This document shows positions 7,992-16,305 of a stretch of DNA of 51,075 nucleotides, one piece after another. The position numbers were made by a program, and so were the translations under genes. The DNA comes from an uncultured Candidatus Saccharibacteria bacterium (GTDB lineage Bacteria > Patescibacteriota > Saccharimonadia > Saccharimonadales > Saccharimonadaceae). Each line of letters begins with the position of its first letter. The first letter of the stretch is position 1. The notes under the pieces are model-generated. The model saw nothing but the letters and a program-made list of their open reading frames with translations. It had not been told where the DNA came from and did not search any database. The stretch covers positions 69,166 to 120,240 of the forward strand of contig CAMCBN010000003.1 of NCBI GenBank assembly GCA_945873065.1. Reading direction: 5' to 3'.

Positions 7992-9029
7992 ATGCGAAAA
8001 ATTAAAGACAGAGAAAAGCTACAAAGAATAGCTCGCAAGAGACATCGCCGAGAGTTAAGGGCGAGATATTCTCATGGCAATAGGCTTTTGAGGTATCATC
8101 GGTCACGTGAAAAAGTTACAAAGAATATATCCTACACATCAATGGACGCTCCGACTAATTTCTCCATACTAGATAACAGAGGCAGTGTGATTAAATACTT
8201 CAATACCATAAAGCGCATGCTGAATCAAAAAGAATATACACAGATAGATCTACGCAAGATAACCTCGATCGACCTTCCTACATTGTGCTTGTTGGGGGCG
8301 TTTATGTTGGATAGAAATACAAAATCAGAATATCTAAAAGTAACAAGCCCCCTTACGAATTCCGCAGCGTACAGATTTTTCGAGGAGGCGCAATTTGAAA
8401 ATATGATTATTAATGAGAGAAGGTCAAACTTTAACAGCGGTGCGTTCTTATTTCGAAGTGAAGATGAGGTGAATAATAAGACGATTGGCGATATATTAAC
8501 GAAAACGGTCAATTATTTTGGAGAAGAGAATCGACAAAAGCTACGAGATATTCACCCAATAATTATAGAGATAGTCACAAATACCGCAGATCACGCCAGT
8601 CCAGACAAGAACCATACGCTTCCTTGGATTGTTAATACGTATGAGACTAAGGATAGCAACGGAAATAAGGTTAAACAATACTGCATAATAGATATGGGTG
8701 TTGGTATTTACGAAACTCTAACTGATAAGGCTAATAGCCGGCTGCAAGGAAAATCGCTATGGCGTACGATAATAAAGCGAGAAAATTCTCAAGGTGAGTT
8801 TTTTAGACAAGCTATACCAAAAGGCTTACAAAGCCGTACGGCTTTACGACAGAGAGGTAAAGGTATAAAATACATATACGATATAGTAAGTAGCAATGAT
8901 ATGTATAAAAGATTTGAGATAATTACAAATAAAACTAAGATTAACCTAGTTAATCTTAGTAGCGTTGAGAAGGATTCGTCAGAAAACCTACCAGCTACAA
9001 TATATTACTGGGAGATTTGTGTTGAGTAA
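7992..9029 (+). CDS. STAS-like + GHKL ATPase protein
   Basis: A 345-residue protein with a very basic N-terminus (RKRHRRELRAR). A STAS-like segment follows (QIDLRKITSIDLPTLCLLGAF, residues about 80-100). Next comes a GHKL (HSP90/histidine-kinase type) nucleotide-binding fold: N box EIVTNTADHA, G1 box DMGVGIYE and G2 box RGKGIKYI. There is no phospho-acceptor His domain, so it resembles an anti-sigma or switch-type ATPase more than a sensor kinase. It overlaps the STAS-like gene that follows, and the two products probably interact. Codons are more AT-rich than in the flanking chromosome, as expected for cargo of a mobile element. A role in signalling or defence is an inference. Confidence 0.75.
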   Translation: MRKIKDREKLQRIARKRHRRELRARYSHGNRLLRYHRSREKVTKNISYTSMDAPTNFSILDNRGSVIKYFNTIKRMLNQKEYTQIDLRKITSIDLPTLCLLGAFMLDRNTKSEYLKVTSPLTNSAAYRFFEEAQFENMIINERRSNFNSGAFLFRSEDEVNNKTIGDILTKTVNYFGEENRQKLRDIHPIIIEIVTNTADHASPDKNHTLPWIVNTYETKDSNGNKVKQYCIIDMGVGIYETLTDKANSRLQGKSLWRTIIKRENSQGEFFRQAIPKGLQSRTALRQRGKGIKYIYDIVSSNDMYKRFEIITNKTKINLVNLSSVEKDSSENLPATIYYWEICVE

Positions 9030-9351
9030 AAGAATAAAAATAAGCGTTAGTGATTTCACAACTCTGCCAGGTGCCAGATATAAAAAGGATGGCGACGGTT
9101 CTGCCGAGGAGTTTTTTGATAAGTACATAAAACCGCGCCTCGATGGTAAAGAGTCTATACTCATTGATTTTGATAACACTTGGGGGTATGCATCCTCATT
9201 TCTATCAGAACTTGCGATTGAGATATCGCAACAATGTAAGCAGGACGGTCTAGATGTACGAGAAAAGATAGAAATCAAAAGCGATGATGAACCTGGATTA
9301 ACAGAGAGATTCTGGGGTTATATTGATGAAAGTGTCGATATCATTAATTAA
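9022..9351 (+). CDS. STAS-like domain protein (DUF4325)
   Basis: A protein of about 109 residues with the DUF4325 pattern: ISVSDFTTLPGARYKKDGDG, then EEFFDKYIKPRL, then SILIDFDNTWGYASSFLSE. STAS-type folds act as phospho-switch partners of GHKL kinases (the SpoIIAA/SpoIIAB logic), although the switch Ser cannot be identified with certainty. I chose the TTG at 9022, 7 nt after GGGAG; a GTG at 9019 is also possible. It overlaps the stop of the GHKL gene by 8 nt, and the next gene starts inside it, so all three are translationally coupled. Confidence 0.7.
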   Translation: MSKRIKISVSDFTTLPGARYKKDGDGSAEEFFDKYIKPRLDGKESILIDFDNTWGYASSFLSELAIEISQQCKQDGLDVREKIEIKSDDEPGLTERFWGYIDESVDIIN

Positions 9352-9910
9352 GAGTTTTTCGTTGGTTGCTGTGTGGATTCTCGTAGGGATTCTAATTGGA
9401 GCCGTAGGGTACCACTTTTTATTTAATTATAAGCTCATGTCTATCGACACACAGATAGATCTAGAATCTCTGATTGCTCTATTGGCGTTGGCGATATCAG
9501 TTTCCGTAACACCTTTTATTATAGACAGAAAACTAAATAATCAGCGAAGTTATGAAGCGGTGGTTTGTGGAGAAATTGAAGAAATCATTAAATTGTTAGA
9601 GGCCGTCGATAGTCTCTACAGCGAAACATACACTAAAGATAAAATAGATGAAGAAGACGTAAAACAACTACGTAGATTAATACGTAAAATACAAAATAGA
9701 ATGGACACTATATCAAGTGAGCCAAGCCCTCTACTAGTTGATTTTAAGGAAAAGATACAGCTGCCATTCAGTAAAGGCGTATATCCAGCCCTAACTGATA
9801 AGTTTCAGAAGGGAGATCAATTGTCCGAGAGTGACTATTTAGGCGCTTCCAGTCAGATAGAATCTACGATTAGTGACTTGAAAACAAAACGCTATAGAAT
9901 ATATAACTAG
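9326..9910 (+). CDS. Two-TM membrane protein of the GHKL-STAS operon
   Basis: A 194-residue protein with membrane helices at about residues 7-29 and 44-63 and a charged, helical cytoplasmic tail of about 130 residues. The tail is rich in Glu/Lys heptads (EIEEIIKLLEAV, RRLIRKIQNRM). The ATG at 9326 lies 8 nt after GGGG; a TTG three bases earlier is an alternative. It overlaps the preceding gene by 26 nt. I do not recognise the family. As the last member of the trio it could be the membrane effector or anchor of the switch pair; that is inference only. Confidence 0.65.
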   Translation: MKVSISLIKSFSLVAVWILVGILIGAVGYHFLFNYKLMSIDTQIDLESLIALLALAISVSVTPFIIDRKLNNQRSYEAVVCGEIEEIIKLLEAVDSLYSETYTKDKIDEEDVKQLRRLIRKIQNRMDTISSEPSPLLVDFKEKIQLPFSKGVYPALTDKFQKGDQLSESDYLGASSQIESTISDLKTKRYRIYN

Positions 9911-9965
9911 CTAAATTAAAGATATACTATTAATTAATCACCCTTGTGTTTTGCTTTATATTCCT

Positions 9966-10154
9966 TCAGGATGAAATCAAACTCCTCATTCCTGCTAGCG
10001 ATATGCACAAATCGCTACATGAATTTTGGAATCCAACTACGTATTTGCGATTGGCGTTGTCTGGGTCGTGAAGCTCCAGGTAGTGGATTGTTTTCTGAAT
10101 CGCTTCTTCGTCTTCGTACAGATGAAGATCTTTGATTGTATCCTCGTCGTCCAT
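9966..10154 (-). CDS. Small hypothetical protein, possibly frameshifted
   Basis: A 62-residue acidic protein starting 2 nt after the PLD gene. The GGAGGTGAG at the PLD 3' end acts as its ribosome-binding site. Another frame from about 10012 down to 9940 also looks coding (HIASRNEEFDFILKEYKAKH), which suggests that the true C-terminus has been separated by a frameshift. Unknown function. Confidence 0.4.
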   Translation of the reverse strand: MDDEDTIKDLHLYEDEEAIQKTIHYLELHDPDNANRKYVVGFQNSCSDLCISLAGMRSLISS

Positions 10155-10156
10155 GA

Positions 10157-10618
10157 TTATCTCACCTCCATAAATTTATTTAAGCCGATAAAATCTATCA
10201 ACACTTCCGCTTCAAACGCAGATGTTGTTCTTCTCATTATCTCACAACTGTCGCGATATGAGAGAATGTTTAGGCTGCCTTCGTAAATAATTTCTCTGTC
10301 GATGATGGCTAATTTGCGGTGATGTTTGACTGTAAGAAGCACTTCGACGCCCGCTGATTGTAGTGAACTTAGAGACTCTCGGGCTTGTAATTGATATATT
10401 CCGTCATGTTCCCCGGGCGGTTTGGTGTTGAGTAATATTTCCACGCCGCGCCTTTTAAGTCGGTGAAATATTGGAGTAAATCTTTCGACTCGGGCGGCTC
10501 TGAGAAACGGACTTTCGATAATAACGCTTTTTCGGGCTCTTCGTAAGTCGCGCATAAACTGGTCGTCAAAAGTGTTCTGGTCGTAGAGTTTTGAGCTCGA
10601 TTTTCGCAAATTAAACAT
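10157..10618 (-). CDS. PLD-family (HKD) phosphodiesterase-like protein
   Basis: A 153-residue protein with one complete HKD motif, His100-x-Lys102-x4-Asp107 followed by GSLN at 114-117. The short Nuc-type members of this superfamily use one motif per subunit and dimerise to cut phosphodiester bonds, often in DNA. The upstream strand-helix pattern (KSVIIESPFL, VEILLNTKP) fits the fold. The ATG at 10618 overlaps the upstream stop as ATGTTTAA; a longer in-frame reading lacks support. The operon context inside the element suggests a nuclease of mobile-element or defence type, unproven. Confidence 0.7.
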   Translation of the reverse strand: MFNLRKSSSKLYDQNTFDDQFMRDLRRARKSVIIESPFLRAARVERFTPIFHRLKRRGVEILLNTKPPGEHDGIYQLQARESLSSLQSAGVEVLLTVKHHRKLAIIDREIIYEGSLNILSYRDSCEIMRRTTSAFEAEVLIDFIGLNKFMEVR

Positions 10619-10766
10619 CGCGCTCCTCCAAATCCGGCAAATACACCTCGCCATTTTTGATAACCATACCAAGCTCCTTAAAGCGATCCCGCAGCACAAA
10701 CAAATCGCGAAAAAGGAGTTCCACATTTATATTGGTTAGCTCACCATCAAAGGATTTATCATCCAT
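10611..10766 (-). CDS. 51-residue protein starting in the right repeat
   Basis: A short gene, MDDKSFDGELTNINVELL and onward, ending EERDV. Its ATG lies inside the right direct repeat and its stop overlaps the PLD start. In a circularised element the same ATG would overlap the recombinase stop (ATGGATGA), so this was probably the second gene of a recombinase operon. The frame is open a little further upstream (ARYPEVNELFRIR) until a TAG just outside the repeat. Unknown function. Confidence 0.5.
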   Translation of the reverse strand: MDDKSFDGELTNINVELLFRDLFVLRDRFKELGMVIKNGEVYLPDLEERDV

Positions 10767-10812
10767 CCGGATACGAAACAGCTCGTTTACCTCTGGGTAG
10801 CGGGCTGTTTTT
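10741..10812. repeat. Right 72-bp direct repeat (att-like)
   Basis: Second copy of the repeat that begins at the tRNA-Glu 3' end; 71 of 72 positions match. It marks the right end of the integrated element. Confidence 0.9.
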
Positions 10813-11005
10813 AAGTCCTAGAGATAAAAATGATTTGAAAATTTCAACTACAAGATAGAGAGCCTACAGATTAGATTGACAGTAAAGCTCCAGTAATACT
10901 TCGCTAAAGTGGGCACTTTGAAGAAATCTTTGCTATCTAAAAAATCAAAAAGTTCACACAATTACACGTAGAGGATGGTGGATGATAGGCAAGGCGCCCT
11001 AGATA

Positions 11006-11272
11006 TCAACTGTGCGCGGCGTGATCAAGAACGTATACACTCAAAGAGGCTAAACCAACGCTTAACAAAACTATCGCGTAGTAAGGGTCAATCACCCGTG
11101 AAATGCTCAGCACCACCACGATAACACTTAGCGCCAAGCAGATAGCGATAAGGATCACGTCGAACAATTGCTTTGGTGTCTTTTTCGCCTTGACTGTAGT
11201 GACTTTAGTAGTAGTGGCCGACTTGGCAACAGCCTTGGCCGGAGTGGTTTTTGCGGCAGCTTTCTTTGCCAT
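11006..11272 (-). CDS. Small two-TM protein with Lys/Ala-rich N-terminus
   Basis: An 88-residue protein. Residues 1-33 are a Lys/Ala/Thr-rich, histone-tail-like basic segment. Two membrane helices follow at about 37-58 and 64-84. The start has GGAG 6 nt upstream on the minus strand. Unknown function; the basic cytoplasmic tail could contact nucleic acid or phospholipid heads. It diverges from the histidine kinase gene. Confidence 0.6.
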   Translation of the reverse strand: MAKKAAAKTTPAKAVAKSATTTKVTTVKAKKTPKQLFDVILIAICLALSVIVVVLSISRVIDPYYAIVLLSVGLASLSVYVLDHAAHS

Positions 11273-11400
11273 ATAATCTCCTTTATTTTCTTGTACTATT
11301 GTATCACACAGTCAAAGTCAAGCAAGACTATATCACGCCAACCTCTTGCCGGTCATGATATCTTCCGGTATACTAAAGCCAAAGCATAAGGGGGATATGC

Positions 11401-13278
11401 ATGGGGGTGCAGCAAATTAATCGGTTTTGGCATCGGCGCCTGTGTGAAGCAGGTTTGCTATTCGTTGTCTTGATCGTCTCATTGTGGTCCTGGCGCCAGT
11501 TTGCTGGGGTCAATCAATATAATGCTGCCCTCGATATCCCGCTATTTGTCCTATTTATCGCTATTGGGGCTGGTTTGGTGACATTCGCATTATATATACA
11601 CCCACCGCGCCAAAGCCCTCGGTTAGCCAGTCAGATAGTCTACCTCTGTATGATGTTCACAGCAGGTGTGTTAATCGCTAGTACAGGAGGGTTAGAATCG
11701 CCCTTCGTCGTGAGTTGGTTGATCGTCGCAGTGTTCGCGATGTATTTTGGCTGGACTGCGTTGATGATAGTATTGATTTTGGTCAACGCTTACTTGAGTT
11801 GGAACTTTCTGACTGGGCATATTTTGATAACAAATTTACCAAGCGCTGTGCTGGCAGGAAACTTACCAGTGATCATCGGGTGTCTACTTTGGAGCTCAAA
11901 CGACACTGGCTACGAGCACTCTACGACGTATCGTGAATTAGCTGCCCGTCTAAGTCGTATCGCTGGCAAATCCGATGTCGTACTCAACGCTATCGACGAT
12001 GGAGTCCTCGCACTTGATGCTAATGGTGTTATCGAATTGATAAACCCAGCAGCCCGTCGCATCATTGGATTTAGTGGTGATGCGCTTGGCCTTGACCACC
12101 AGGTCATCCTCAAGCTAATCGATGACAAAAACGATGCAGTGACCGATGAAAATAATCCTGTCATGGTAGCGTTAGCTCGTAGCCAACCTGTCGAAACTGA
12201 TCGACTACGCCTGATAACTAGCTCGGGTAAGACGCCCATGGTCTCTTTGGTGGTTTTGCCACTAGGAGAGTTGGGTGAAGGTGTCATCGTAGTATTTCGC
12301 GATATCACCAAGGCCAAAGCTGAAGAGCGTCAACAGGCTGAATTTATCAGTACTGCTAGTCACGAGATGCGCACACCTGTAGCTAGTATCGAAGGTTACC
12401 TTAGTCTGGCGCTCAATCCTGCTACCGCGGCTATCGACGATCGCGCCCGAAAATATGTCAGCAAAGCCTACCATTCAGCGGAGCATCTTGGTCGACTATT
12501 CCAAGATTTGCTCGATGTCAGCAAAGCCGATGATGGTCGACTACATAGCACACCACAGGTGATCGACCTGATACCATTCGTAAATGATGTTGTCGAAGGT
12601 CTCCGTCATAAAGCCGAAGCCAAGCAACTCCAGTTAGTTTTCACGCCACACCCCAAGAAAAAAACCAATCAAACGAACGGTTCGTCGCAGCACACGCTCA
12701 ATCCTGCCTTTTTCATTTACGCTGATCGCGATCAATTACACGAAGTATTAGATAATCTCATCGATAACGCCATCAAATACACACCACAGGGGAGCGTCAC
12801 TATCGATGTGACTGGTGGCGATGGACTAGTAACGATTAGCATCGCCGATACTGGCATAGGCATTCCGATCGAAAATCAGTCACACCTATTTCAGAAATTC
12901 TACCGTGTCGACAACTCCGATACGCGTGAAATCGGCGGTACTGGGCTCGGTCTCTACTTGAGTCGAAGATTAGTCGAACTCATGAAAGGACGGATCCGGC
13001 TCGATAGCGCCTACAAGCAGGGTAGTACATTCTACGTTGAATTACCACGCCTTAGCGAACAAGAAGTAACGCGCATTCGTACCGAACAAACAAAGGAGGC
13101 CAAACAACAAACTCGTCGTACCAAACCACTCAAACGACCACCAGCCTTCGTTGGCTCGCCATTAATCGCAGATAATCCACCACTACGCACGCCAAATACC
13201 CAGTCAAACCCGACCAGGCCTGCTCCACGAATAAGCGACATCATGCCACGACGTCGACCAGCAGGACCGCTTCGATGA
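11401..13278 (+). CDS. Membrane sensor histidine kinase with PAS domain
   Basis: A 625-residue kinase with about six membrane helices in residues 15-175, a PAS domain (about 190-300) and a HisKA dimerisation domain with the acceptor His321 in TASHEMRTPVASIEGY. The ATPase domain shows N box NLIDNAIKYTP, G1 DTGIGIP, F box FYRVDN and G2 GGTGLGLYL. An unusual Arg/Pro/Thr-rich tail of about 75 residues follows. It autophosphorylates and should pass phosphate to the response regulator encoded next. GGGGG lies just before the ATG, and a TATACT -10 box is about 30 nt upstream. The stimulus is unknown. Confidence 0.92.
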   Translation: MGVQQINRFWHRRLCEAGLLFVVLIVSLWSWRQFAGVNQYNAALDIPLFVLFIAIGAGLVTFALYIHPPRQSPRLASQIVYLCMMFTAGVLIASTGGLESPFVVSWLIVAVFAMYFGWTALMIVLILVNAYLSWNFLTGHILITNLPSAVLAGNLPVIIGCLLWSSNDTGYEHSTTYRELAARLSRIAGKSDVVLNAIDDGVLALDANGVIELINPAARRIIGFSGDALGLDHQVILKLIDDKNDAVTDENNPVMVALARSQPVETDRLRLITSSGKTPMVSLVVLPLGELGEGVIVVFRDITKAKAEERQQAEFISTASHEMRTPVASIEGYLSLALNPATAAIDDRARKYVSKAYHSAEHLGRLFQDLLDVSKADDGRLHSTPQVIDLIPFVNDVVEGLRHKAEAKQLQLVFTPHPKKKTNQTNGSSQHTLNPAFFIYADRDQLHEVLDNLIDNAIKYTPQGSVTIDVTGGDGLVTISIADTGIGIPIENQSHLFQKFYRVDNSDTREIGGTGLGLYLSRRLVELMKGRIRLDSAYKQGSTFYVELPRLSEQEVTRIRTEQTKEAKQQTRRTKPLKRPPAFVGSPLIADNPPLRTPNTQSNPTRPAPRISDIMPRRRPAGPLR

Positions 13279-13339
13279 TAAATAATAAACACAAGCAATA
13301 TAGTATTTTTACTTTATATCGAATATAATGGAGGATGAT

Positions 13340-14704
13340 ATGCACACGATGAAGATTTTACTTGTTGAAGATGACAAAAGCCTGCGCGAAATCTACGGGG
13401 TACGTTTACTAGCCGAAGGCTACGATATCGTATCGGCAAGCGATGGGGAAGAGGCATTAGCTCGCGTTATCAAGGAGCGGCCCGATCTCATCATCAGCGA
13501 TGTTATGATGCCCAAAATCAGCGGATTCGACATGCTCGACATAATTCGCAGTACCACCGAAACGCGTAATGTCAAGGTCATTATCATGACTGCATTATCT
13601 AGCGAAGAACAACGGCTGCGCGGAGAATCTCTTGGCGCAGACCGCTATTTAGTCAAATCACAAGTCGGCATAGAGGATGTTGTGCGAGCTGTCCATGAAG
13701 TCCTAGGCGACCGACCAAATAACACAGAGAATACGACACCCACAAACAATAAGCCACTACCAGAAAATACCACGGTAACAGCTCGTAGTATTCCTAGCCC
13801 AGCGCCATCACCACAGCAAAGTACTGTTGGCGAACGCATCATCCAGCCACTTCAATCGTCGATGCCCAAGCCCGACTACAGTAGTATGATCGACGACGAG
13901 CTATCCTCGGCTCAGCCCCACAACCAAAACGCCATCCAGACACCAAAGCCACCTGTCGCGACCGAGCCAAAACCCTTCACTTTGCCACCCACTATGTCTA
14001 CCGACGCAGACGCGATACCTACACACGATAATTTCATTAAGCCATCTCGAGACAGCCACCATCAGCCACACTTGACAACATCTCCAAGAGTCGACACTTC
14101 TGTACCGTTGATCAATGACATCACACCCCGTGCAGAGACATCGACTGACTCACAACATGCTACCTTGTCAGCCAAGAATCCTCTTAAAGGTGCTGCTCTA
14201 CCACATCACAGAGCTACACCAGCCGACGATGAGGCTGCTTTGGCTCAAGTACTTCGTAAAAAGCCAGAAGCAGAAACGACCTTACTAGGCGACAGCAGTA
14301 CTGACACTGGTGGCGCATCACTATCAACCAACACCACATCTACACCCGAAGTCACAGCAGCAGAACCAGATCCACTTGACGTATTGCTTGATCAACAGCA
14401 GCGAGCACGAACCCTAACCATGGCTCCCGATGAAGCACTAGCAAACTTATTCAACGATACACCGATCACACCTTCAACGCCCACTAACTCACCAAAGCCA
14501 ACCCCGCAGCACAAAGAGGCTGCTGCCCACCTAAACGTACCAGTGTCCGAACGATCTAGTACCAACGTTGAGCCCTATGCTGCTCCACGCCCATTAGTTA
14601 CACCAGAGCGACAACCCGCAACAGACCCGACGACAGGTGACCATACTGCCGATAGTGGCCTTAAATTTGAAGAGACCGACCTACCTTCGAACCCTGCGCA
14701 ATAG
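13340..14704 (+). CDS. Response regulator (REC) with long disordered tail
   Basis: A protein of about 454 residues. The N-terminal 127 residues are a receiver domain: acidic pocket near residues 10-12 (VEDD), phospho-acceptor Asp54 (IISDVMMP), conserved Thr in MTALSS and Lys in YLVKS. The remaining 330 residues are Pro/Thr/Ser/Ala-rich and lack any recognisable DNA-binding or enzymatic output domain, which is unusual. Start chosen at the ATG preceded by GGAGG; the ATG 12 nt upstream overlaps the TATAAT box and cannot be used from that promoter. It follows the kinase by about 60 nt with its own promoter. Confidence 0.88.
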   Translation: MHTMKILLVEDDKSLREIYGVRLLAEGYDIVSASDGEEALARVIKERPDLIISDVMMPKISGFDMLDIIRSTTETRNVKVIIMTALSSEEQRLRGESLGADRYLVKSQVGIEDVVRAVHEVLGDRPNNTENTTPTNNKPLPENTTVTARSIPSPAPSPQQSTVGERIIQPLQSSMPKPDYSSMIDDELSSAQPHNQNAIQTPKPPVATEPKPFTLPPTMSTDADAIPTHDNFIKPSRDSHHQPHLTTSPRVDTSVPLINDITPRAETSTDSQHATLSAKNPLKGAALPHHRATPADDEAALAQVLRKKPEAETTLLGDSSTDTGGASLSTNTTSTPEVTAAEPDPLDVLLDQQQRARTLTMAPDEALANLFNDTPITPSTPTNSPKPTPQHKEAAAHLNVPVSERSSTNVEPYAAPRPLVTPERQPATDPTTGDHTADSGLKFEETDLPSNPAQ

Positions 14705-14771
14705 GGTTAATAAAATATTAATCACATAGATATCGATATCTATCTACTTTCGTAGTAGTCTACAGATATCG

Positions 14772-14777
14772 TATAAT
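14772..14777 (+). promoter_or_regulatory. -10 box, leaderless promoter of the pseudouridine synthase gene
   Basis: TATAAT with 7 nt to the ATG at 14785. The box overlaps an earlier in-frame ATG, which rules that start out for this promoter. Confidence 0.55.
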
Positions 14778-14784
14778 GAATAGT

Positions 14785-15492
14785 ATGACACGCTTGAATA
14801 AATATCTTGCACTCAAGCTAGGCTGGTCACGACGCCAAGCCGACAACGCTATAGCCTCTGGCCGCGTCATCATAAATGGCAAGCCCGCTACATTGGGCGT
14901 TCATTACCAGCCAGGAGATAGTATTATCGTCGATGAGCACTCTCTATCACCACACATAGAGTACCGCACTGTAGCTCTCAACAAACCCACTGGATATATC
15001 TGTTCACGTCGCAAGCAGGGGAGTGTACCAACAATTTATTCACTTCTCCCACGCGATCTGCATCACCTCAAGCCTGTCGGCCGTCTCGACAAAGACAGTT
15101 CAGGACTGATTCTACTGACAAACGACGGCGATTTTGCTCACCAAATGACACATCCATCATTTCACAAGATCAAACGCTATCTGGCGACGCTCAACCAGCC
15201 GCTCCAGCCGCTCCATCGCCAGATGATCAATGACTTCGGCATACAACTACCAGATGGCCCAAGTCAACTCACACTTGAACGCCAGCACGACGGCGATGAC
15301 CGGCGTTGGGTCGTTCAAATGTCCGAAGGCCGCAATCGCCAAATCCGTCGCACCTTCGCCGCTTTCGGCTACACCGTCACCAAACTCCACCGCACCAACT
15401 TTGGCACGTATGCGCTGGGTGATATAAAACGCGGCGAGTGGCAGGAAATCTCGCGACGAGCTGAAACATCTCGCGATAGAGTAATGCTCTAA
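14785..15492 (+). CDS. RsuA/RluB-family rRNA pseudouridine synthase
   Basis: A 235-residue enzyme that isomerises uridine to pseudouridine in rRNA. An N-terminal S4 RNA-binding domain (LNKYLALKLGWSRRQADNAI through VIINGKPA) precedes the catalytic domain, whose motif GRLDKDSSGLILLTNDG carries the nucleophilic Asp. A C-terminal EGRNRQIRR motif is typical of the RsuA/RluB/RluE/RluF branch. Which rRNA site it modifies cannot be told from sequence. Monocistronic, with a leaderless promoter. Confidence 0.9.
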   Translation: MTRLNKYLALKLGWSRRQADNAIASGRVIINGKPATLGVHYQPGDSIIVDEHSLSPHIEYRTVALNKPTGYICSRRKQGSVPTIYSLLPRDLHHLKPVGRLDKDSSGLILLTNDGDFAHQMTHPSFHKIKRYLATLNQPLQPLHRQMINDFGIQLPDGPSQLTLERQHDGDDRRWVVQMSEGRNRQIRRTFAAFGYTVTKLHRTNFGTYALGDIKRGEWQEISRRAETSRDRVML

Positions 15493-15543
15493 TTTTTCCT
15501 GAATTGACTTATAATAGTGTAGCGATGAAGGGAATTGGAACAA

Positions 15544-16163
15544 ATGAAAATATTATTATTACATGGTCTTGGTCAAAGTAAAAAGGCATGGAATCAAACC
15601 ATAGAACAACTTAATTGCGAAAATATTGAATGTCTTGATGTAATTTCCAATAATAAAGAGAATCCTAGTTTTAATTCTTTAGCTGAGCAGTTAGAGTTGA
15701 AACTAATCGAAGAGAGTAACCCTCTAATTATTCGCGGACTAAGTCTTGGAGCAGTTCTAGGGCTTGAACTATATTTCAGGCATCCCGAAAAAATATCGGG
15801 ATTAGTACTGATTGCTCCTCAATACAAGATGTCCAAAATACTTATAGATATACAAAATTTTATTTTTAAATTAATGCCAAATAGATTATTTCAAAAAATG
15901 GGAATATCAAAGAATAATATGATTTCTATATCGTCATCCATGAGAGAACTTGATTATAGCGATAAAATTAATAGAGTATCTTGCCCTGTGTATATTGTTT
16001 GTGGAAGCAAGATAAAGCAAATATGAAAGCTGCAATAAAATTAAATAAACTATTACCAGAATCAAGCTTACACTTTGTTTCTAATGCGAAGCATGAAGTA
16101 AATATAGATAAACCTGATGAACTAGCAAGCATTATAAATAAAGCATATAATGAAATTTTGAAT
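15544..16163 (+). pseudogene. Alpha/beta hydrolase broken by a frameshift
   Basis: The first frame gives 160 residues with an LLHGLG oxyanion loop and the nucleophile elbow GLSLGAVLG, then stops at 16026. The second frame, open from about 15981 to 16166, supplies the rest, including KDKAN and the FVSNAKHEVN catalytic His region. A single lost base near 16008-16012 (reading GSK-DKAN) separates the Ser part from the Asp/His part, so the product would be inactive unless frameshifting occurs. The gene is far richer in A+T than its neighbours, which points to recent transfer. A sequencing error is the alternative. Confidence 0.75.
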
Positions 16164-16291
16164 TAAAGAATAGGGAATAGGCGAAGCATATCTTGGCGTA
16201 TTTATTGTCGCGGCGCTCATCGCTCGTCGCTATCAAGCGCGTACGGTATAAATTTCATCAAACCGCTCTCGCTCATTTACCCATTCTCTGC

Positions 16292-16297
16292 TATAAT
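16292..16297 (+). promoter_or_regulatory. -10 box, leaderless promoter of der
   Basis: TATAAT with 8 nt to the der ATG and no ribosome-binding site. Confidence 0.55.
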
Positions 16298-16305
16298 TAA
16301 CAGAT

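Larger units (their letters stand above)
6201..10812. mobile_element. 4.54-kb integrated element at tRNA-Glu (decayed)
   Basis: A 72-bp direct repeat, with one mismatch, bounds the segment: one copy begins in the 3' end of tRNA-Glu and the other lies 4,540 bp away. Inside are a decayed serine recombinase, a VirD4-like ATPase fragment, the GHKL/STAS/TM trio and a PLD-family operon. Joining the two ends places the recombinase stop over the start of the 51-codon gene in the overlap ATGGATGA, which suggests that one operon spans the junction in a circular form. The recombinase lacks its catalytic domain, so autonomous movement is unlikely now. A 72-bp repeat is longer than the few-base core usual for large serine recombinases, so an older history is possible. 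Confidence 0.75.
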
